A DNA stretch of 64,000 bases from Turritopsis dohrnii (GCA_027922465.2 BQMF02000470.1:248001-312000), one strand, 5' to 3'. Counted from the stretch's first letter, positions 21,344 to 33,084 are shown. Notes: a model not told the origin generated them from the letters alone. Translations and numbers: made by a program.

Positions 21344-22373
21344 TCATTCCCAAAAGATGACTTCAATTCCGACAGGTTTTTGGGTGTTGGCATCTTCATA
21401 ATTGGATCTAATTTTGATTGAACGGCTGTTTACAAGGAATCCCAGGTACACAACTTGAAAACCATGAAAGGGAACCATTAAAGAACATTTTTCTCGCTTC
21501 AATCGAATGCCACATTTTCTCAGCACTTTTAATGTCTCTCTTAAATTCTTCAATATGTCTGCGTAATCTATACCCGCAACTAAAATGTCATCTAATCTCA
21601 CTGTCAACCATGGAATATGTCCTACTCTCTTTTCAATCTTGTTTTGAAAAATGCCCGCTGCGGAGTGAACACCCTGTTGTAAACGAGTTGGTTGATACAG
21701 CCCTTTATGTGTGTTGATGGTAAGATATTCTCTAGACGACTCATCTAATATTAATTGCCGATAAGCCTGTGTGAAATCGAGTTAAATCGAGACAAAACAA
21801 CTTAGCTCCATTAAGCATGGCTAAAAGATCTTCTGTCTTGGGTACGGGATAACTGTCCAATGCGGCTACCTGGTTAACAGTCAGCTTATAGTCCACTCAT
21901 ATCCTAATTCCTCCATCATCCTTTACTAATGGTACGATTCGTGCCGCCCATTTCGAATATGCTACAGGTTGGTACGCACCCATTTCCACTAAATGTTCCA
22001 ATTCCTTTTCGATTCTATCCTTGAGGGCATATGGAACAGGTCGAGCTTTAAAATATTTGGGCTTTGCCTCCTTCGGAACGGGAATGTGTACAATAACATC
22101 TTTAAATATACCCAATCCTGGCTCGAAAACATCGCTGAATTCTGTAAGTACCGCCTCCAGTTCTTTATCTGCTCCCGTTTCCATGCAGAATACTGGTTTG
22201 TGCACCATTGACGGCCAATCTAATTCAATTTTCTGTAACCAATTTCTCCCTAACAGGGTAGGACCTTTACCTACAGTAATCACCAATGGTAGTGTACTTT
22301 CCTGTGTGCCATACTTCACCGACACATTAGCTACACCTATCGGAGTGATTAATTCACCTGTATATGTGCGCAA
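21344..22373 (-). pseudogene. gypsy protease tail and reverse transcriptase
   Basis: 21897-22373 covers the end of protease (TLLGRNWLQKIELDW) and the RT fingers (KARPVPYALKDRIEKELEHL, WAARIVPLVKDDGGIRI). The palm continues to 21344 in broken frames. The catalytic box reads RLDDILVAG, keeping both Asp residues but with Arg for the usual Tyr. Stops and frameshifts near 21620-21900 make it non-functional. Confidence 0.85.
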
Positions 22374-22560
22374 CTTCTTCTCCAGTGAACCACTGCTACT
22401 CCGGCAAACTTCTCTTGAAATAAATTTTCATCAATCACAGAGACTGATTCCGAGACTACTTCCATTTGAACTTCCCTATTTTCAATTTCCATTTCCACAA
22501 GAATGGGAGATTCTCTGGGTAATCCGATTTTGTACAGACTCTCGCTCATATACGATAAAT
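22374..22560 (-). pseudogene. gypsy protease active-site region
   Basis: In the expected place for the aspartic protease the frame reads MEVVSESVSVIDENLF. The surrounding SVSVI pattern is right, but the Asp-Thr-Gly triad is gone, so this protease is inactive. Confidence 0.65.
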
Positions 22561-22574
22561 CTTGATTGTCTCCC

Positions 22575-23143
22575 TCATCTTGATCTTCGTTTGGATGGTC
22601 TAAATTCAATACTTTCCTTCTGTTTTGATTGCCTCGATTTCTTTCTGCATTTTCGTGCTGTGTGTCCCTTATTCTTATAAAAGAAACATTCTTTGCCCTT
22701 AAATGAACACAATTCTGGGTTATGATTTCCTCCACATCGAAAACAAGCTTTTACGTACTGGTTTTTTCCTTTAGCAGACAATTTATTTACGGATAAAGTG
22801 TCCCCATAATTACAATGCTCGGTTAACCTTCATAATTCTGCTAGGTACGTAGAAACTGATTCATCAGGTAGTCTGTTTCTGGAATTGAATTAAATCGTTC
22901 AGCTATAGGATTTGGTTTGGGGTTCTTATGTTTCTTCATAAGCTCGACCAATTCAGCATACGTTTTATCACCTGGTTTGTCAGGTTGGCACAGTCCTCTG
23001 AACAAATTATAGCATTCTGCACCACAAGAACTGAGCATTATTGCTCTTTTCCTAATCGCTTCATTAATGCCATTTGCAATAAAGAAGAACTCCAACTGCT
23101 CAACATAATTGTTCCATTTTCCTTAAACATTAAATTCGCTTAA
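22575..23143 (-). pseudogene. gypsy Gag remnant with zinc knuckles
   Basis: Contains capsid-like sequence (RKRAIMLSSCGAECYNLFRGL) and, after frame breaks, knuckles CFRCGGNHNPELC and C-F-F-Y-K-N-K-G-H-T-A-R-K-C (first ligand pair altered). Lies just inside the 5' LTR. Confidence 0.78.
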
Positions 23144-23177
23144 CTTTCCGAATTGGGCCACTTTTCTCGTCGCCAAT

Positions 23178-23317
23178 TGTAGTATACAGACGTTCTAAGA
23201 CATAGCTAGTCAGGCACCTTTATTTTTCCAAAACTCAACTTACTAAAAAACGTGATTACAACAAAACTCTTAGTCATATGTTCAAAGAACAAACACATAG
23301 GGGAGGAGAACACATCA
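23178..23317 (-). repeat. 5' LTR of the decayed gypsy element
   Basis: 140 bp, TG...CA. It is the only uninterrupted LTR and served as the reference for reading the insertions in the 3' LTR. Followed by the TSD TCTAC (23318-23322). Confidence 0.88.
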
Positions 23318-23738
23318 TCTACTTTCAGCACATTTTTCTTAGCAGAAAAGAAACTTATTTTGTCTTCATTTTTTTACTTTGGAATAATTATTTTTGTACC
23401 TGCGATATCTAATAAATGACGTTTCAAGCACAGATTGGTTCGTTTTTGCTTTCATCCCTCTCATTTTCGTTACTTTCGCACACATCAGAAAACTTCATTA
23501 ACATAAACTCTTCATTCTCCTGGTTCTCCTGTATAACCACACGTTAAATCGCCATCAAAACTTTCATTTGAACGTTCCCAACAGTAATCTACTTATGAAG
23601 AAATGGGAGAGACGGAATCTGTATCTGCAGAAAACATGTGGCCACTCATGATTTTCTTTTAACATGAATGAGTCTGACTTTTGTGTATGAAGAACTTCTA
23701 ATGCAACTGTATCATAATTTTCTGTCAACAAGCACAGT
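23318..23738. other. non-coding
   Basis: Flank of the gypsy insertion. No gene, RNA or repeat recognised. Confidence 0.45.
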
Positions 23739-24098
23739 CAAGATGGCCACAGAACTTTTATGAAAAAAAATAGAGGACTTTGGAGGACTTAAGAGGACAT
23801 TTTTTCTCAAAATTAAAGGATTTTCTGAAAAAAACAACGATTTTTCGAAGAAAAAATAGGATTTTAGAGGACTCAAATTTTTATTTTTGTATCATTTATT
23901 TATTCAAACTTTATTTTTGTATAAGAATTTTCAAAAACATTCCATTGCATTTTTTTATGTTACCTGAAAAAAATATATAGGATTTTAGTGGAGATTCTAG
24001 CAAATAAAACAGTTTTTTAGAGGACTTTAAAGGAGATTTTTCAAAAAATAGGACTTTAGAGGACTTTAGAGGACTTTAGAGGAGGCGTGGCCACCCTG
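23739..24098. mobile_element. MITE-like element, ends CA..TGGCCAC, 5-bp TSD
   Basis: Starts CAAGATGGCCAC and ends GTGGCCACCCTG. It is flanked by ACAGT at 23734-23738 and 24099-24103. The interior is built from repeated GGACTTTAGA/AGGATTTT words. The short frame inside is low complexity and not a gene. Confidence 0.7.
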
Positions 24099-24103
24099 AC
24101 AGT

Positions 24104-24850
24104 AAGTAATTATAATTTTCGGTCAACAAGGACATAGGCTAATCTGACCTATCTGACAAACCAACAACAAGGATGGATTCTTAGTTTGATTGGCTGTCAA
24201 CAAGGACAAAGAAATTATAATTTTCTTTTTATTTCGCATTATTTATTGTCGAAAATACAATAAAAATAGTCATATCTCAAAAAGTTGAAATTGACTAATT
24301 AAAATCGACTAAGCACATATTTAATAATAACTGAAATTAAAATAAAATAAATTAAAGTTAATATATATAAAAAAAGATAGATGACCCTTACTTTTATACA
24401 TACCCTAGATTGTGAACATATAATCTACAAAGACGACACTGACAAGTTAACCCTTTATCCTGACAAACCGTCAATTTAAGCCAAAGTTGTATTTTTGACG
24501 TTAATTCTCCTTTAATAATGCATTTTCGCCGTTGCACTGAAATCACACCTTCAATGCTTTTTCTGTTCCAAGTATATATTTAATCACCAAAATATAATAG
24601 AAATACATTAACATAAGTTAAACAACAAAACCATACACTAAAATGTAAGAAGACAATAGCACAAAAATGAAACAAAAAAAACCAAAAAAAACCCCCAAAA
24701 ATTGCTCAATTAATAGATACTGTCTGCGTAGTGTGATAAGAAGAAACCACTGACAAGGTTTTTTAGTTGGCTTAGAGGTATGGAACTTAGTTCCAGGTGA
24801 CTAAAAGTAGATTGGAAAAAATTCCAACAAGTTATGGATTGGTAGGTAAA
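24104..24850. other. non-coding AT-rich interval
   Basis: Short related words (GTCAACAAGGACA) occur twice between 24120 and 24215. No gene seen. Confidence 0.45.
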
Positions 24851-26480
24851 TAGAGTGTATTCCGAAGGATTTAGTATTGACTAAGGGTTTAGATAGAGTC
24901 CCCATTGACTTTCCTCTAGTATTAAATTCATGTGATAGCTTAGAAAATTTGATAGTACTCTGAATGTGACGAGGTAACTAGTGATTGATGGCTGAATGTA
25001 TGAATAATACATTGCAGGTTTTGACAAGATCAAAGATAGTAAGAAAACCAAGTTTAGCAAAGAGAGGTTTGGAAGGCGTGCGAAGAGGAGAGAATGTGAT
25101 AATACAAGCAGCAGATTTTTGAAGTAGGAGGATACCTTTAGTGATAGCAGATTCTTGTTGAGCCCAGACCTGGCAACCATAGCGTAAGTGAGATGAGAAG
25201 ATAGCATGATAAATAGAAAGAAGAAATGAGGAACAAAGTGGTGGATTTTACAGAGGGCATCATTAGCCCTACGGAGTTTCATGGAAAGAGCACCAATATG
25301 CTTTTTCCAGTTTAAGTTTTCATCCAAGTATACTCCAAGAATAATAATTTAATATCTTCACTTGGATGAAGTCTTTTCCCATTTATCTTAAGTGTTAGGT
25401 TAAAATTAGATGGTTTACATCTGGATTTGAAAAGAACAAACTCAGTTTTGCTTGTGTTTAAAGATATTTTGTTGGCGTGGAGCCAGTGAATGAATGATAA
25501 GCTTTAGGTCTATGTTTACCTTCTTGTTGATAGATTTAAGTGAGTGACTAAAGTGAAGAAGATTAGTATCGTCAGCAAAATGATAAACTTCTGAGAATGC
25601 AAGGGCTTGGTGAAGATCATTGATATAGAGAAGAAACAAAAGTAGTCCCAAGACGGAACCTTGTGGAACCCCATATTTAATTAATTTAAGTGTTGAATTC
25701 AAGTTTGAAATTTTCACAAACTGTGTTCTGTGAGAGAGATAGGTCCTGAACCATCTATTGGCAGTTCCTCTAACACCATAATACGATAGCTTTTGACATT
25801 TTGTTTTTGAATTTCATGGTCCACAGTGTCGAATGCTTTCTGGGAGATCAACAAATACCCCAACAGCAAACTGACCCTGGTCTAGAGCTGAGCGGATGCG
25901 TTCAGTGATGCTTATTAAAGCATGTGAAGTAGAATATTTTTTGCGGAAGCCAAATTGTCTCTCATACAAGGTGTTGTGTTTTTCAAGAAACGTTATGAAA
26001 CGTGAGTACATTAATTTTTCGAGAATTTTGTCAATGTTAGATATAAGAGATATTGGTCGGTAGTTGGAGACTTCCAGGGGAGATCCCTTTTCGAAAACAG
26101 GAGTAACAGCAGAGGTTTTCAAAATAGTAGGAAAAACACCAGTAGAGAAGGAAAGATTAAAGATTTTATGTAGTGGATGCGAGATTTCAAGTTTGAGAAG
26201 TATAAGAATGTTGTTTTCAATACTATAAGGACCGTTTGCTTTATTATCAGATAAAGAATTAATAAGCTTTGCAATCTCATCAGCGGAGATATATTGAATG
26301 ATTCCATGAAACGGTTAGGGCTTTTTAAGTATTGAGAAAAATGTTTTGAGGTATAGGGGATTGAAGCCCTTATAGTATCAGCAACAGAGGAGAGAAGTAA
26401 ACATTGAATGTATTGGCTACAGTGGAAGGGTCAGAGGTGATGTCACCATTAAGGATAGTCATCACCCCTTGCTGCATGTT
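24851..26480 (-). pseudogene. 5'-truncated LINE reverse transcriptase fragment
   Basis: RT motifs run right to left: VTPVFEKGSPLEVSNYRPIS and SNIDKILEKLM near 26050, FGFRKKYSTSHAL, GVPQGSVLGLLLFLLYIND near 25660, FADDTNLLHF near 25575, and a C-terminal region near 24900-25330. The catalytic F-A-D-D is present. Frameshifts separate the parts. The sequence ends abruptly at the left boundary of the Polinton (26480), where the TSD TTCAGT begins. No endonuclease domain is recognisable on either side. Confidence 0.82.
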
Positions 26481-26486
26481 TTCAGT

Positions 26487-26690
26487 AGAGATAGTATATT
26501 GGGGATTCTAGCGCAACACACACGAAAACGAAGGTAAAAACGCCCACACAAAACTCATCAGATTCTGGCACAAGCAATGACGTCATAAATCCCCCTACTG
26601 CGCATGCGTGGAAAAGTACTGACGTCAGCAGTATCGTTGAAAAGTGCTGAGGTCCGAATGCGTCAGTTCTGTCCACTGGAAAAAATTTCC
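26487..26690. repeat. Polinton left terminal inverted repeat
   Basis: About 204 bp, inverted against 48510-49034 once the SINE at 48617-48933 is removed. Shared blocks include GCGCAACACACACGAAAACG, ACTCATCAGATTCTGGC, CTACTGCGCATGCGTGGAAA and GAATGCGTCAGTTCTGTCCA. The inner edge carries the promoter-like box. Confidence 0.92.
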
Positions 26691-26718
26691 TAGTTGAACA
26701 GCAATATTGTAATAAAGG
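26664..26718 (+). promoter_or_regulatory. promoter-like box, left ankyrin gene
   Basis: CAGTTCTGTCCACTGG, then AAAAAATTTCCTAGTTGAA and AATAAAGG directly before the ATG at 26719. From the end of TTCTGTCCACT to the ATG is 41 nt. The same layout is seen at 27768, 47828 (-) and 48527 (-). Confidence 0.65.
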
Positions 26719-27703
26719 ATGTTGAGTTATTTCAGAAACATTGTTACTTCTGTATTTAATCAGATTAAGGAGAGACTAGGTTATGGAGAGTCACCACTGG
26801 TTTTAGTTATAAGAGAAGCGATGGGAAGGAAATTAAGAAATGCTGAGGTGGCTATGTGGCGAGCAGCTAAGAGGGGTGACATCGATACTGTGAAACTCTG
26901 CAAGGAGTGGGGCGCGACTAGGTTTGACTGGGCAATGTGGAATGCAGCTCGCAATGGTCACGTCGAGATCGTTAAACTCTGTAAGGAGTGGGGAGCGACT
27001 GATTTTGACTGGGCAATGGTGATAGGCGCTCAAAATGGTCACACTGAGGTGGTTCGACTGTGTTTGGAATGGGGCGCGACTGATTTTGATATGGTACTAG
27101 AGTGTGCTGCTGATAATGGTCACATTGAGCTAGCTAAACTCTGTAAGGAGTGGGGAGCGACTAATTTTAAAGATTCACTGATGGTAGCGAGTGCAAATGG
27201 TCACATCGAGCTAGCTAAACTATTAAACTATTAAAGGAGCTGCAGCAGCTCGCAATGGTCACGTCAAGATCGTTAAACTCTGTAAGGAGTGGGGAGCGAC
27301 TAATTTTAACTGGGCAATGATAGAAGGGGCTGAAAATGGTCACATAGAGATCGTTAAACTTTGCAAGGAATGGGGCGCACAAAATTTTGACGATGCAATG
27401 GAGTTTGCAGCTTATTATGGTCACGTCGAAATTGTTAAACTCTGCAAGAAGTATGGTGCAATAAACTTTGACTTGACAATGATAGTAGCAGCAATGGAGG
27501 GGCACTTTAAGATTGTAGCACTCTGTCAAAGTTGGTTAGGTTGCGACAGTATACATGAAGAATTGTTTCGCTATCATCACAAGCGTCGCTTTGGCAAAGC
27601 TCTCTACTACGAATTGATAGAAGTTGCCATGCATCCGGATAGAGTGTGGGATTGGTACTATGATGAAGAGGAGAAGAAATTTTTAGGTGCCTATTTTCAA
27701 TAA
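26719..27703 (+). pseudogene. ankyrin-repeat protein, left copy
   Basis: Repeats of about 33 residues with the pattern GH-x-E-I-V-K-L-C-K-E-W-G-A-T-D-F-D, roughly eight units across two frames. The first frame (26719-27234) ends after ...LLNY; the second (27317-27703) continues the array and ends with a non-repeat tail (HPDRVWDWYYDEEEKKFLGAY). The break near 27230 looks like an unequal-recombination or indel scar, because GCAGCTCGCAATGGTCACGT recurs on both sides. Ankyrin arrays bind proteins; in large DNA viruses they often target host ubiquitin or immune factors, but no such partner is visible here. Paralogues lie at 32143-32540 and 47115-47773. Confidence 0.8.
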
Positions 27704-27735
27704 GGAGTTTGTATACTTATTGAAAGGTCCTCAAA

Positions 27736-27762
27736 ATGAGTTAGGGAATTCCCCTGACTCAT
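27736..27762. terminator. 27-bp near-palindrome after ankyrin gene
   Basis: ATGAGTTAGGG-AATT-CCCCTGACTCAT is symmetrical except for two mismatched positions. It begins 33 bp after the stop codon and just before the promoter box of the next gene. Confidence 0.45.
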
Positions 27763-27767
27763 GCGCT

Positions 27768-27821
27768 AGTTCTGTCCACTTACAAAAAATTTCCAAGTTG
27801 AAAAAGTATATATAATAAAGG
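27768..27821 (+). promoter_or_regulatory. promoter-like box, DNA polymerase gene
   Basis: AGTTCTGTCCACTTAC, then AAAAAATTTCCAAGTTGAA and ATATATAATAAAGG, then ATG at 27822. The box-to-ATG spacing is 41 nt, the same as at 26664. Confidence 0.65.
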
Positions 27822-28620
27822 ATGTCGAATAGTCAAACGGTTCGAGAATTGAGAGCTCTAGCAAAAGAGCGTGGCTTAAAGGGGTACTATAAGCTTAGGA
27901 AGGCTGAGCTTATCAATTTAGTAGATGCTCCAATAAGACCACCTAGGAGAGGTGGACTAAGGAAACCTCTTAGACAAGTCACTATACTCCCAAAGCCTGA
28001 AGACATGGATAGTTTTGAGCTTCAAGAGATGCTGAAGAACCGGTCAGTCGTAAAATCTAAGCTCAACGAATGGTATGACTGGCTTGTGAGTTATGTACCG
28101 AAGTCAATTAAAGAGCCTATAAAGAACGCTTTCCCTAAAGCAAAAAGTGGTATTTTAATGTTGTACAACAATACAAAGGAAAAGCTTGGGTTAAAAGGTA
28201 TGGTTGAAGAACAGGCGATGGAAGGCACCAAATATATAAGTATGAGTGATGATTTTATACCTATGAAGTATAAGCATGCACTACATAAAACTTTCCGAAG
28301 CTTTCGTATAGCTGGTATAGCAAAAGCTGATGTTGATGGATACTTCACGCTAGTGAGAGCAAATGTGAAGAAATTGATGGAAGAGCAGGTTGAGGAGATG
28401 GGGTCTGCTAAAGTACAACTATCTCTATGGATCATGTGGAAGAAGAAGAAGAAGATCAAGAATTTAATTCAAGTTGATGATGATGATTTTTCAGATGATG
28501 AGGGAACTGTGGGAACAACGGGGGCTAAAGATGTATATATAAGGATAGATAAACCATTTAACAGCTTGGTGACGAGAGTGTTCCCAGATAGTGACATGGA
28601 AGAGAAATTTGGATGAGATG
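27822..28620 (+). pseudogene. N-terminal region of the Polinton polymerase ORF (SAP/LEM-like motif)
   Basis: Residues about 6-36 (VRELRALAKERGLKGYYKLR) look like a SAP/HeH/LEM-type helix-turn-helix. A Pro/Arg-rich linker, a helical region and an Asp-rich stretch (DDDDFSDDEG) follow. Near 28600 the frame shifts and coding goes on into the polymerase proper. In related elements the N-terminal part of this ORF precedes the exonuclease domain. Whether it includes the terminal-protein function cannot be told from sequence alone. Confidence 0.55.
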
Positions 28621-31321
28621 TTTGCATATATCAAAACCCAAGTAGAGCATCCTGCATTACCAGAAAGCGGCTTCACCATTGATCACATCATGCACCTGGA
28701 CGTGGACTTTCACAAGCTGCAGCTGCTTAGAGGATCTTCATACATCAAACTACCATCCTGGATAGCGTCTAAAAAGGCAATCATCAACCCTAAAAACGAT
28801 GATGAAGAATGTTTCAAGTGGGCTGTAATAGCAGCACTACATCATGAAGAAATTGGAAAAGATCCGCAACGGATATCTAACCTTAAAAAAGTATGAGAAT
28901 AAGTACAACTGGAATGGTTTAGAATTTCCTGTAGCAATAGGAAAGATATGAAAGTTTGAGAAGAATAATCCTGACATCGCGGTGAATGTATTATATATCG
29001 AAGAAAAGTCTACAAAGAGGGAGATCAACACCACGCGAGAATCTAATCGTAACATAAGCGCAAAGAAGCAAGTCAATCTGTTGATGGTTTGTGATGGAGA
29101 GAAGAGTCACTATACAACCATCAAGAATCTATCAAGGTTGTTGGGTCAAGAAAACACAAATCACAAAAGTGCGCAACACTTTTGCATTAACTGTCTGAAT
29201 GGTTTTCACAATGTAGAGTCACGAGACAAGCACTATGTCTACTGCTCTGGCAATGAACAAATTAGAGTGGAGATGCCTGGAGAGATGGAAAAATGGTTGT
29301 ATTATAACAATGGAGAGATGCAGTTCAGAGTACCATTTGCTATCTATGCGGATTTCGAGAGTCTTTTAGTACCTATGAAGGAAGATGGGAGAGAGAAGAA
29401 CACAAAAACACTATCGAAGCACATACCTTCAGGATGGTGTACGTACAGCAAGTTTGCGTATGGAAATGCCCCCGATCCTCTAAAAGTATACAGAGGGGAA
29501 GATTGTGTAAAAAAATTTGTGGGTCATCTGGAAGATGAAGTTAAGCGATTGTATGCGACATTTCCAAAAAAGTCGATGATAGAACTGACATATGTTCAGA
29601 AGCGTAATCATCGGGATGCAAAAACTTGTCACATATGTATGCAGCCATTTTCAGATCCTCGAAGTAATCGTAAAGTCAGAGATCACTGTCACTATACAGG
29701 TTTATATCGAGGTGCTGCACATAACAATTGCAACTTAAGATACAAGATCCCACATCATATACCTATCATCTTTCACAACTTAAGTGAATACGATGCACAC
29801 CTCTTCATTAGAGAACTTGGGGAAAAGTACAACACGGAAGATATAGGATGCATTGCGGAATACAGGGAAAAGTATATATCCTTCCATATCAAAACAGCAA
29901 TACCACTTGCTGGTGTTGTCGACTCTGACGGTGCACAAGTGTACAAGAAGATCGAGCTGAGATTCATCGACAGCTGTAGATTCATGGCATCAAGTTTGGA
30001 TAAATTGTCCTCTAATCTTAGCGATGAGCAGTGTATAAATCTTCGATGGTTTTACAAGGAAGATAGTATCTTTCAGTTGATGCGCCGCAAAGGTGTATAT
30101 CCATACGAGTATATGGATAGTTGGGAAAAGTTTAGTGAGACAGAGCTACCTCCAAAGGAAGCCTTTCACAGCAAGCTGAACATGTGTGGTATAAGTGACA
30201 AAGACTATGAACATGCACAACAGGTATGGAGAAGAGTGTCTACAGAAGGAGACGTAACAACACTTGGAGATTACCACGATGTGTACTTGGCAACGGATGT
30301 TCTACTGCTAGCAGATGTGTTTGAAATGTTTCGGGATACATGCTTGCATCACTACCAATTAGATCCACTCCATTTCTACACAGCACCCGGTTTGGTGTGG
30401 AAAGCAGCCTTGAAGTATAGCCAAATAGAGTTAGAGCTGCTCACAGACATAGACATGCTGTTAATGTTCGAGAGAGGTATACGAGGAGGTATAACACAAG
30501 TTGTACATCGCTATGTAAAAGCAAACAACAAGTATATGGATGATCATTATGATCCGAACGAGGAATCCTCATATGCAATGTACCTTGATGCAAATAACCT
30601 TTACGGTTGGGCTATGGCATTAAGAAGAAGAATAAGTATGGTTATCTGCTGGAGGTGGATATCGACTATCCAAAGAGGCTACACGATGCTCATAATAGTT
30701 TACCATTTCTACCTGCAAGAATGACGTTTGCAAAGGTGGAAAAACTCGTACCAAACCTCTACAACAAGCGTGAGTACGTCATAGATATAAGAGCGCTACA
30801 TCAAGCGTTGACTCACTAGCGCAAACTTGATGGGTGTGGAGATGGGTAAGACAAGTATCTGGATGATGAAGCCTGTATACATAGGTCAGGCTACACTTGA
30901 TGTGAGTAAGATGTTAATGTATGAATTCCACTATGACTACATGCAACCGAAATATGGTAGTAAGCTGCAACTCTGCTATATGGACACTGACAGCTTCGTG
31001 TACCACATCAAGACGGAGGATTTCTATCGAAATATAGCCGAAGATGTGGAAAAGAGATTTGACATGAGTAATTATTCAGAGGAAGACAGATTATACACAT
31101 TAAAGAACGAGAAGGTTATTGGTCTGATGAAGGACGAACTTGGTGGTAAGATCATGACGGAGTTTGTGGCTTTACGAGCTAAACTCTATGCATACAAGAC
31201 GCTAGAGAAGGAAGACAAGCGATGCAAAGGCATGAAAAAGTGTGTGACTAAAAAATCAATTACATTCGAAGATTATAAGAGGTGTCTAGAAGTTGGAGGA
31301 AATCTATATAGAGAGTGGTAG
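28591..31321 (+). pseudogene. polB: family-B DNA polymerase, protein-primed type, broken
   Basis: Replicative polymerase of the element. A Cys/His-containing region (CINCLNG...HYVYC) precedes exonuclease motif I YADFESLLVPM near 29350. A second zinc-like cluster is CHICMQPFSDP...DHCHYTG. NLSEYDAHLFIREL near 29785 fits Exo II, and FIDSCRFMASSLDKL follows. The palm shows YLDANNLYGWAM (motif A region, about 30580-30620) and YMDTDSFVYH (motif C, about 30970). A stop at about 28948, a frameshift near 30620, a stop at about 30817 and an apparent deletion near 30820 remove much of the palm between motifs A and C, including the place for motif B. It is inactive as it stands. Confidence 0.88.
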
Positions 31322-32142
31322 TGCTTCAAAACAAGAAGCATCAAATGTATACACAAAAGTTGAACAAGATTGCTTTGAACAGAGACGATGATAAACGCAT
31401 CATACAGACAGATTTGATCACAACGCGTGCTCGAGGATTCATAAATTCATAAAATTCATGCTGAATAGTGAGTAATTCACGAGAAGTTTTTTCTCATGAA
31501 ATCGTGACGCAAATTGTACGCTTGAGTGATTTTAAGCTCTCTAAAACAGAGTTTTCGTTCAGAAACATTATAGCGTTCAAAACACGCTTAAAGTTGAGCG
31601 AGACCTTTTATCCGCATGCGCAATGTCATGATATTTTCCGAGAGACACCAAAAGCAGACATTGAAGTCTAAATGAATGATATAAAACCCAAGAGCGGAAT
31701 AATTTGAAATTGTGTTGAACAGGCGATAGAGTCTGCCGGAAAGGGAAGGTCTAGTGGAGCGGCTAGATTGGAACTGGATGGTGCCGTCCGCTCCCGGTAT
31801 TCACCACAAAATGTTCCAAAAGTTGTCGGGAAAAACAGTGTGACTAGATGTAATACACTCAAACAGAACATGAACAGCCATTGCGTGCGTAGTAGTCGGA
31901 GTTCGTAAGTAGTCACACACAAATAGTCTAAGATCTAGGGGTAGAGCTCAGAGCTGGTGGATTCGAGAAGCCAGAGTGGAGTGCCGGTTAGATCGAAGAC
32001 AATGAATTAAAAACGTTCTAGGGTATCACAACAACAACAACAACAACAACAACAAAAACCCTAGGGGGTTCTCCTAAGGGAGTTTTGTTTTCAATAATAG
32101 TAAGTTCATGGTTGGGGTTTTTGTTGTATATAATAAGAGATG
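31322..32142. other. Polinton interval without a recognised gene
   Basis: It starts with polymerase C-terminal remnants in shifted frames (about 31322-31440). A small frame at 31468-31671 has no known motif. A (CAA)n microsatellite lies at about 32028-32058. Confidence 0.4.
31476..31500. terminator. stem-loop downstream of polymerase
   Basis: TTCACGAGAA-GTTTT-TTCTCATGAA: a 10-bp stem with one mismatch. Weaker than the other gene-end hairpins. Confidence 0.3.
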
Positions 32143-32540
32143 GATCAGCAGCAAATCGTAGAAGCTTTTAAAAATATCTGTAGTTTGCAGAAGTGGGAGA
32201 TCGAACGTTTGATGAAGTGGAGGGAAATAAAGATGCAAATGTTGACACCAAGATTGTGAATCTGTGCAAGGAATGGTGTGCGAAGGAATTAAAAAGGTCA
32301 ATGAGAACGACAGCTTACAAGGGTCACGTCGAGATCATCAAACTCTGCAAGGAGTGGGGAGCGACTGATTTTGACTCACTAAGTTTGACCAGGCAATGTG
32401 TTTAGCAGCTAGGCATGGGCACATTGAGGTACTTAAACTGCTAAAGGAGTGGGGAATGACCGGGCAATGATAGTAGCAGCAGAGCAAGGTCATGTCGAGA
32501 TTGTTAAATTATGCAACGAGTGGAAGAAGGCGCTGTAAAA
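32143..32540 (+). pseudogene. ankyrin-repeat gene remnant, middle copy
   Basis: An ATG at 32143 follows TATATAATAAGAG. Ankyrin units (GHVEIIKLCKEWGATDFD; GHIEVLKLLKEWG; GHVEIVKLCNEW) appear in three frames over 400 bp, so at least two frameshifts have broken it. It keeps about four units. It is closer in wording to the other two ankyrin genes of this element than to general ankyrin repeats. Confidence 0.65.
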
Positions 32541-32552
32541 TAATATTGGTTC

Positions 32553-32576
32553 CATGTAGCTCATCACCACTACATG
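32553..32576. terminator. small stem-loop after ankyrin remnant
   Basis: CATGTAG ... CTACATG (7-bp perfect stem, 10-nt loop) lies about 15 bp after the ankyrin stop codon. Confidence 0.3.
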
Positions 32577-32673
32577 AAAGAAAAAATGTATGAAGTATTA
32601 CTACTCGTCTGTTTCTGCGTTCAGACAGGACTTTTGATGTTTGTTTTCTGGTCGTGATATAATAAAACTAGTC

Positions 32674-33084
32674 ATGAACATCGATGGATTTCTAGACGTA
32701 GTTGACACTCAAGCAGAAGCTATGAAAAGAGCAGAACTTATACGTGCTGTACAAAGTGTTCAACATCTTGGCGGTAAAAAACCTTGGACAGTTGAAAGGG
32801 TGAATAAGTTACAGGACAAGACCATCGAAAGGCTATACAAAACATACAAGGATCCGCAACAGCAACAGCAGCAGCAAGAAACGCCTAATTTCAACGCTCT
32901 GATATCTAATTTGGTGGGTGTGAGAGATGTTTCGAAGATGATGGGGGAGATCAACGGAAATCCATTCATCACTAGCTCCATCACAAGTTATATGGCGGCG
33001 TCTATGCCTAACTCTTCACCTATGGATGTGATGAGTCTACTATTTACTCGAATTGCAAGTCTTTTCTCGGTCCTTTCGCGCTGA
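32674..33084 (+). CDS. Polinton hypothetical protein with Gln run
   Basis: Frame open from 32641; the Met at 32674 (MNIDGFLDVV) looks the natural start. About 136 residues: a helical N-terminus, a KPWTVERVNKLQDKTIERLYKTY region, a poly-Gln run encoded by mixed CAA/CAG codons, then SNLVGVRDVSKMMGE and a Ser/Met-rich tail. I do not recognise the family. Its place between ankyrin and integrase genes and its intact frame suggest a real element gene. Confidence 0.5.
   Translation: MNIDGFLDVVDTQAEAMKRAELIRAVQSVQHLGGKKPWTVERVNKLQDKTIERLYKTYKDPQQQQQQQETPNFNALISNLVGVRDVSKMMGEINGNPFITSSITSYMAASMPNSSPMDVMSLLFTRIASLFSVLSR

Larger units (their letters stand above)
8238..23317 (-). mobile_element. decayed Ty3/gypsy retrotransposon, split by later insertions
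   Basis: The complete 5' LTR is 23178-23317 (140 bp, TG...CA). The 3' LTR starts at 8238 (TGTAGTATACAG) and resumes at 19097-19144 after two nested insertions. The 5-bp TSD TCTAC flanks the whole assembly at 8233-8237 and 23318-23322. A purine-rich tract (RC of 19145-19159) abuts the 3' LTR, and a TTGGCGACGAGAA-type leader adjoins the 5' LTR. The interior 19258-23100 carries gag, protease, RT, RNase H and integrase remnants in several frames with many stops. Removing the insertions leaves a gypsy element of roughly 4.3 kb. Confidence 0.88.

Noticed and set aside
24881..26480. LINE fragment at left treated as continuous with the Polinton's right flank
   Set aside because: The sequence right of 49041 does not show RT or endonuclease motifs, so I cannot show that the Polinton landed inside the LINE rather than at its end.
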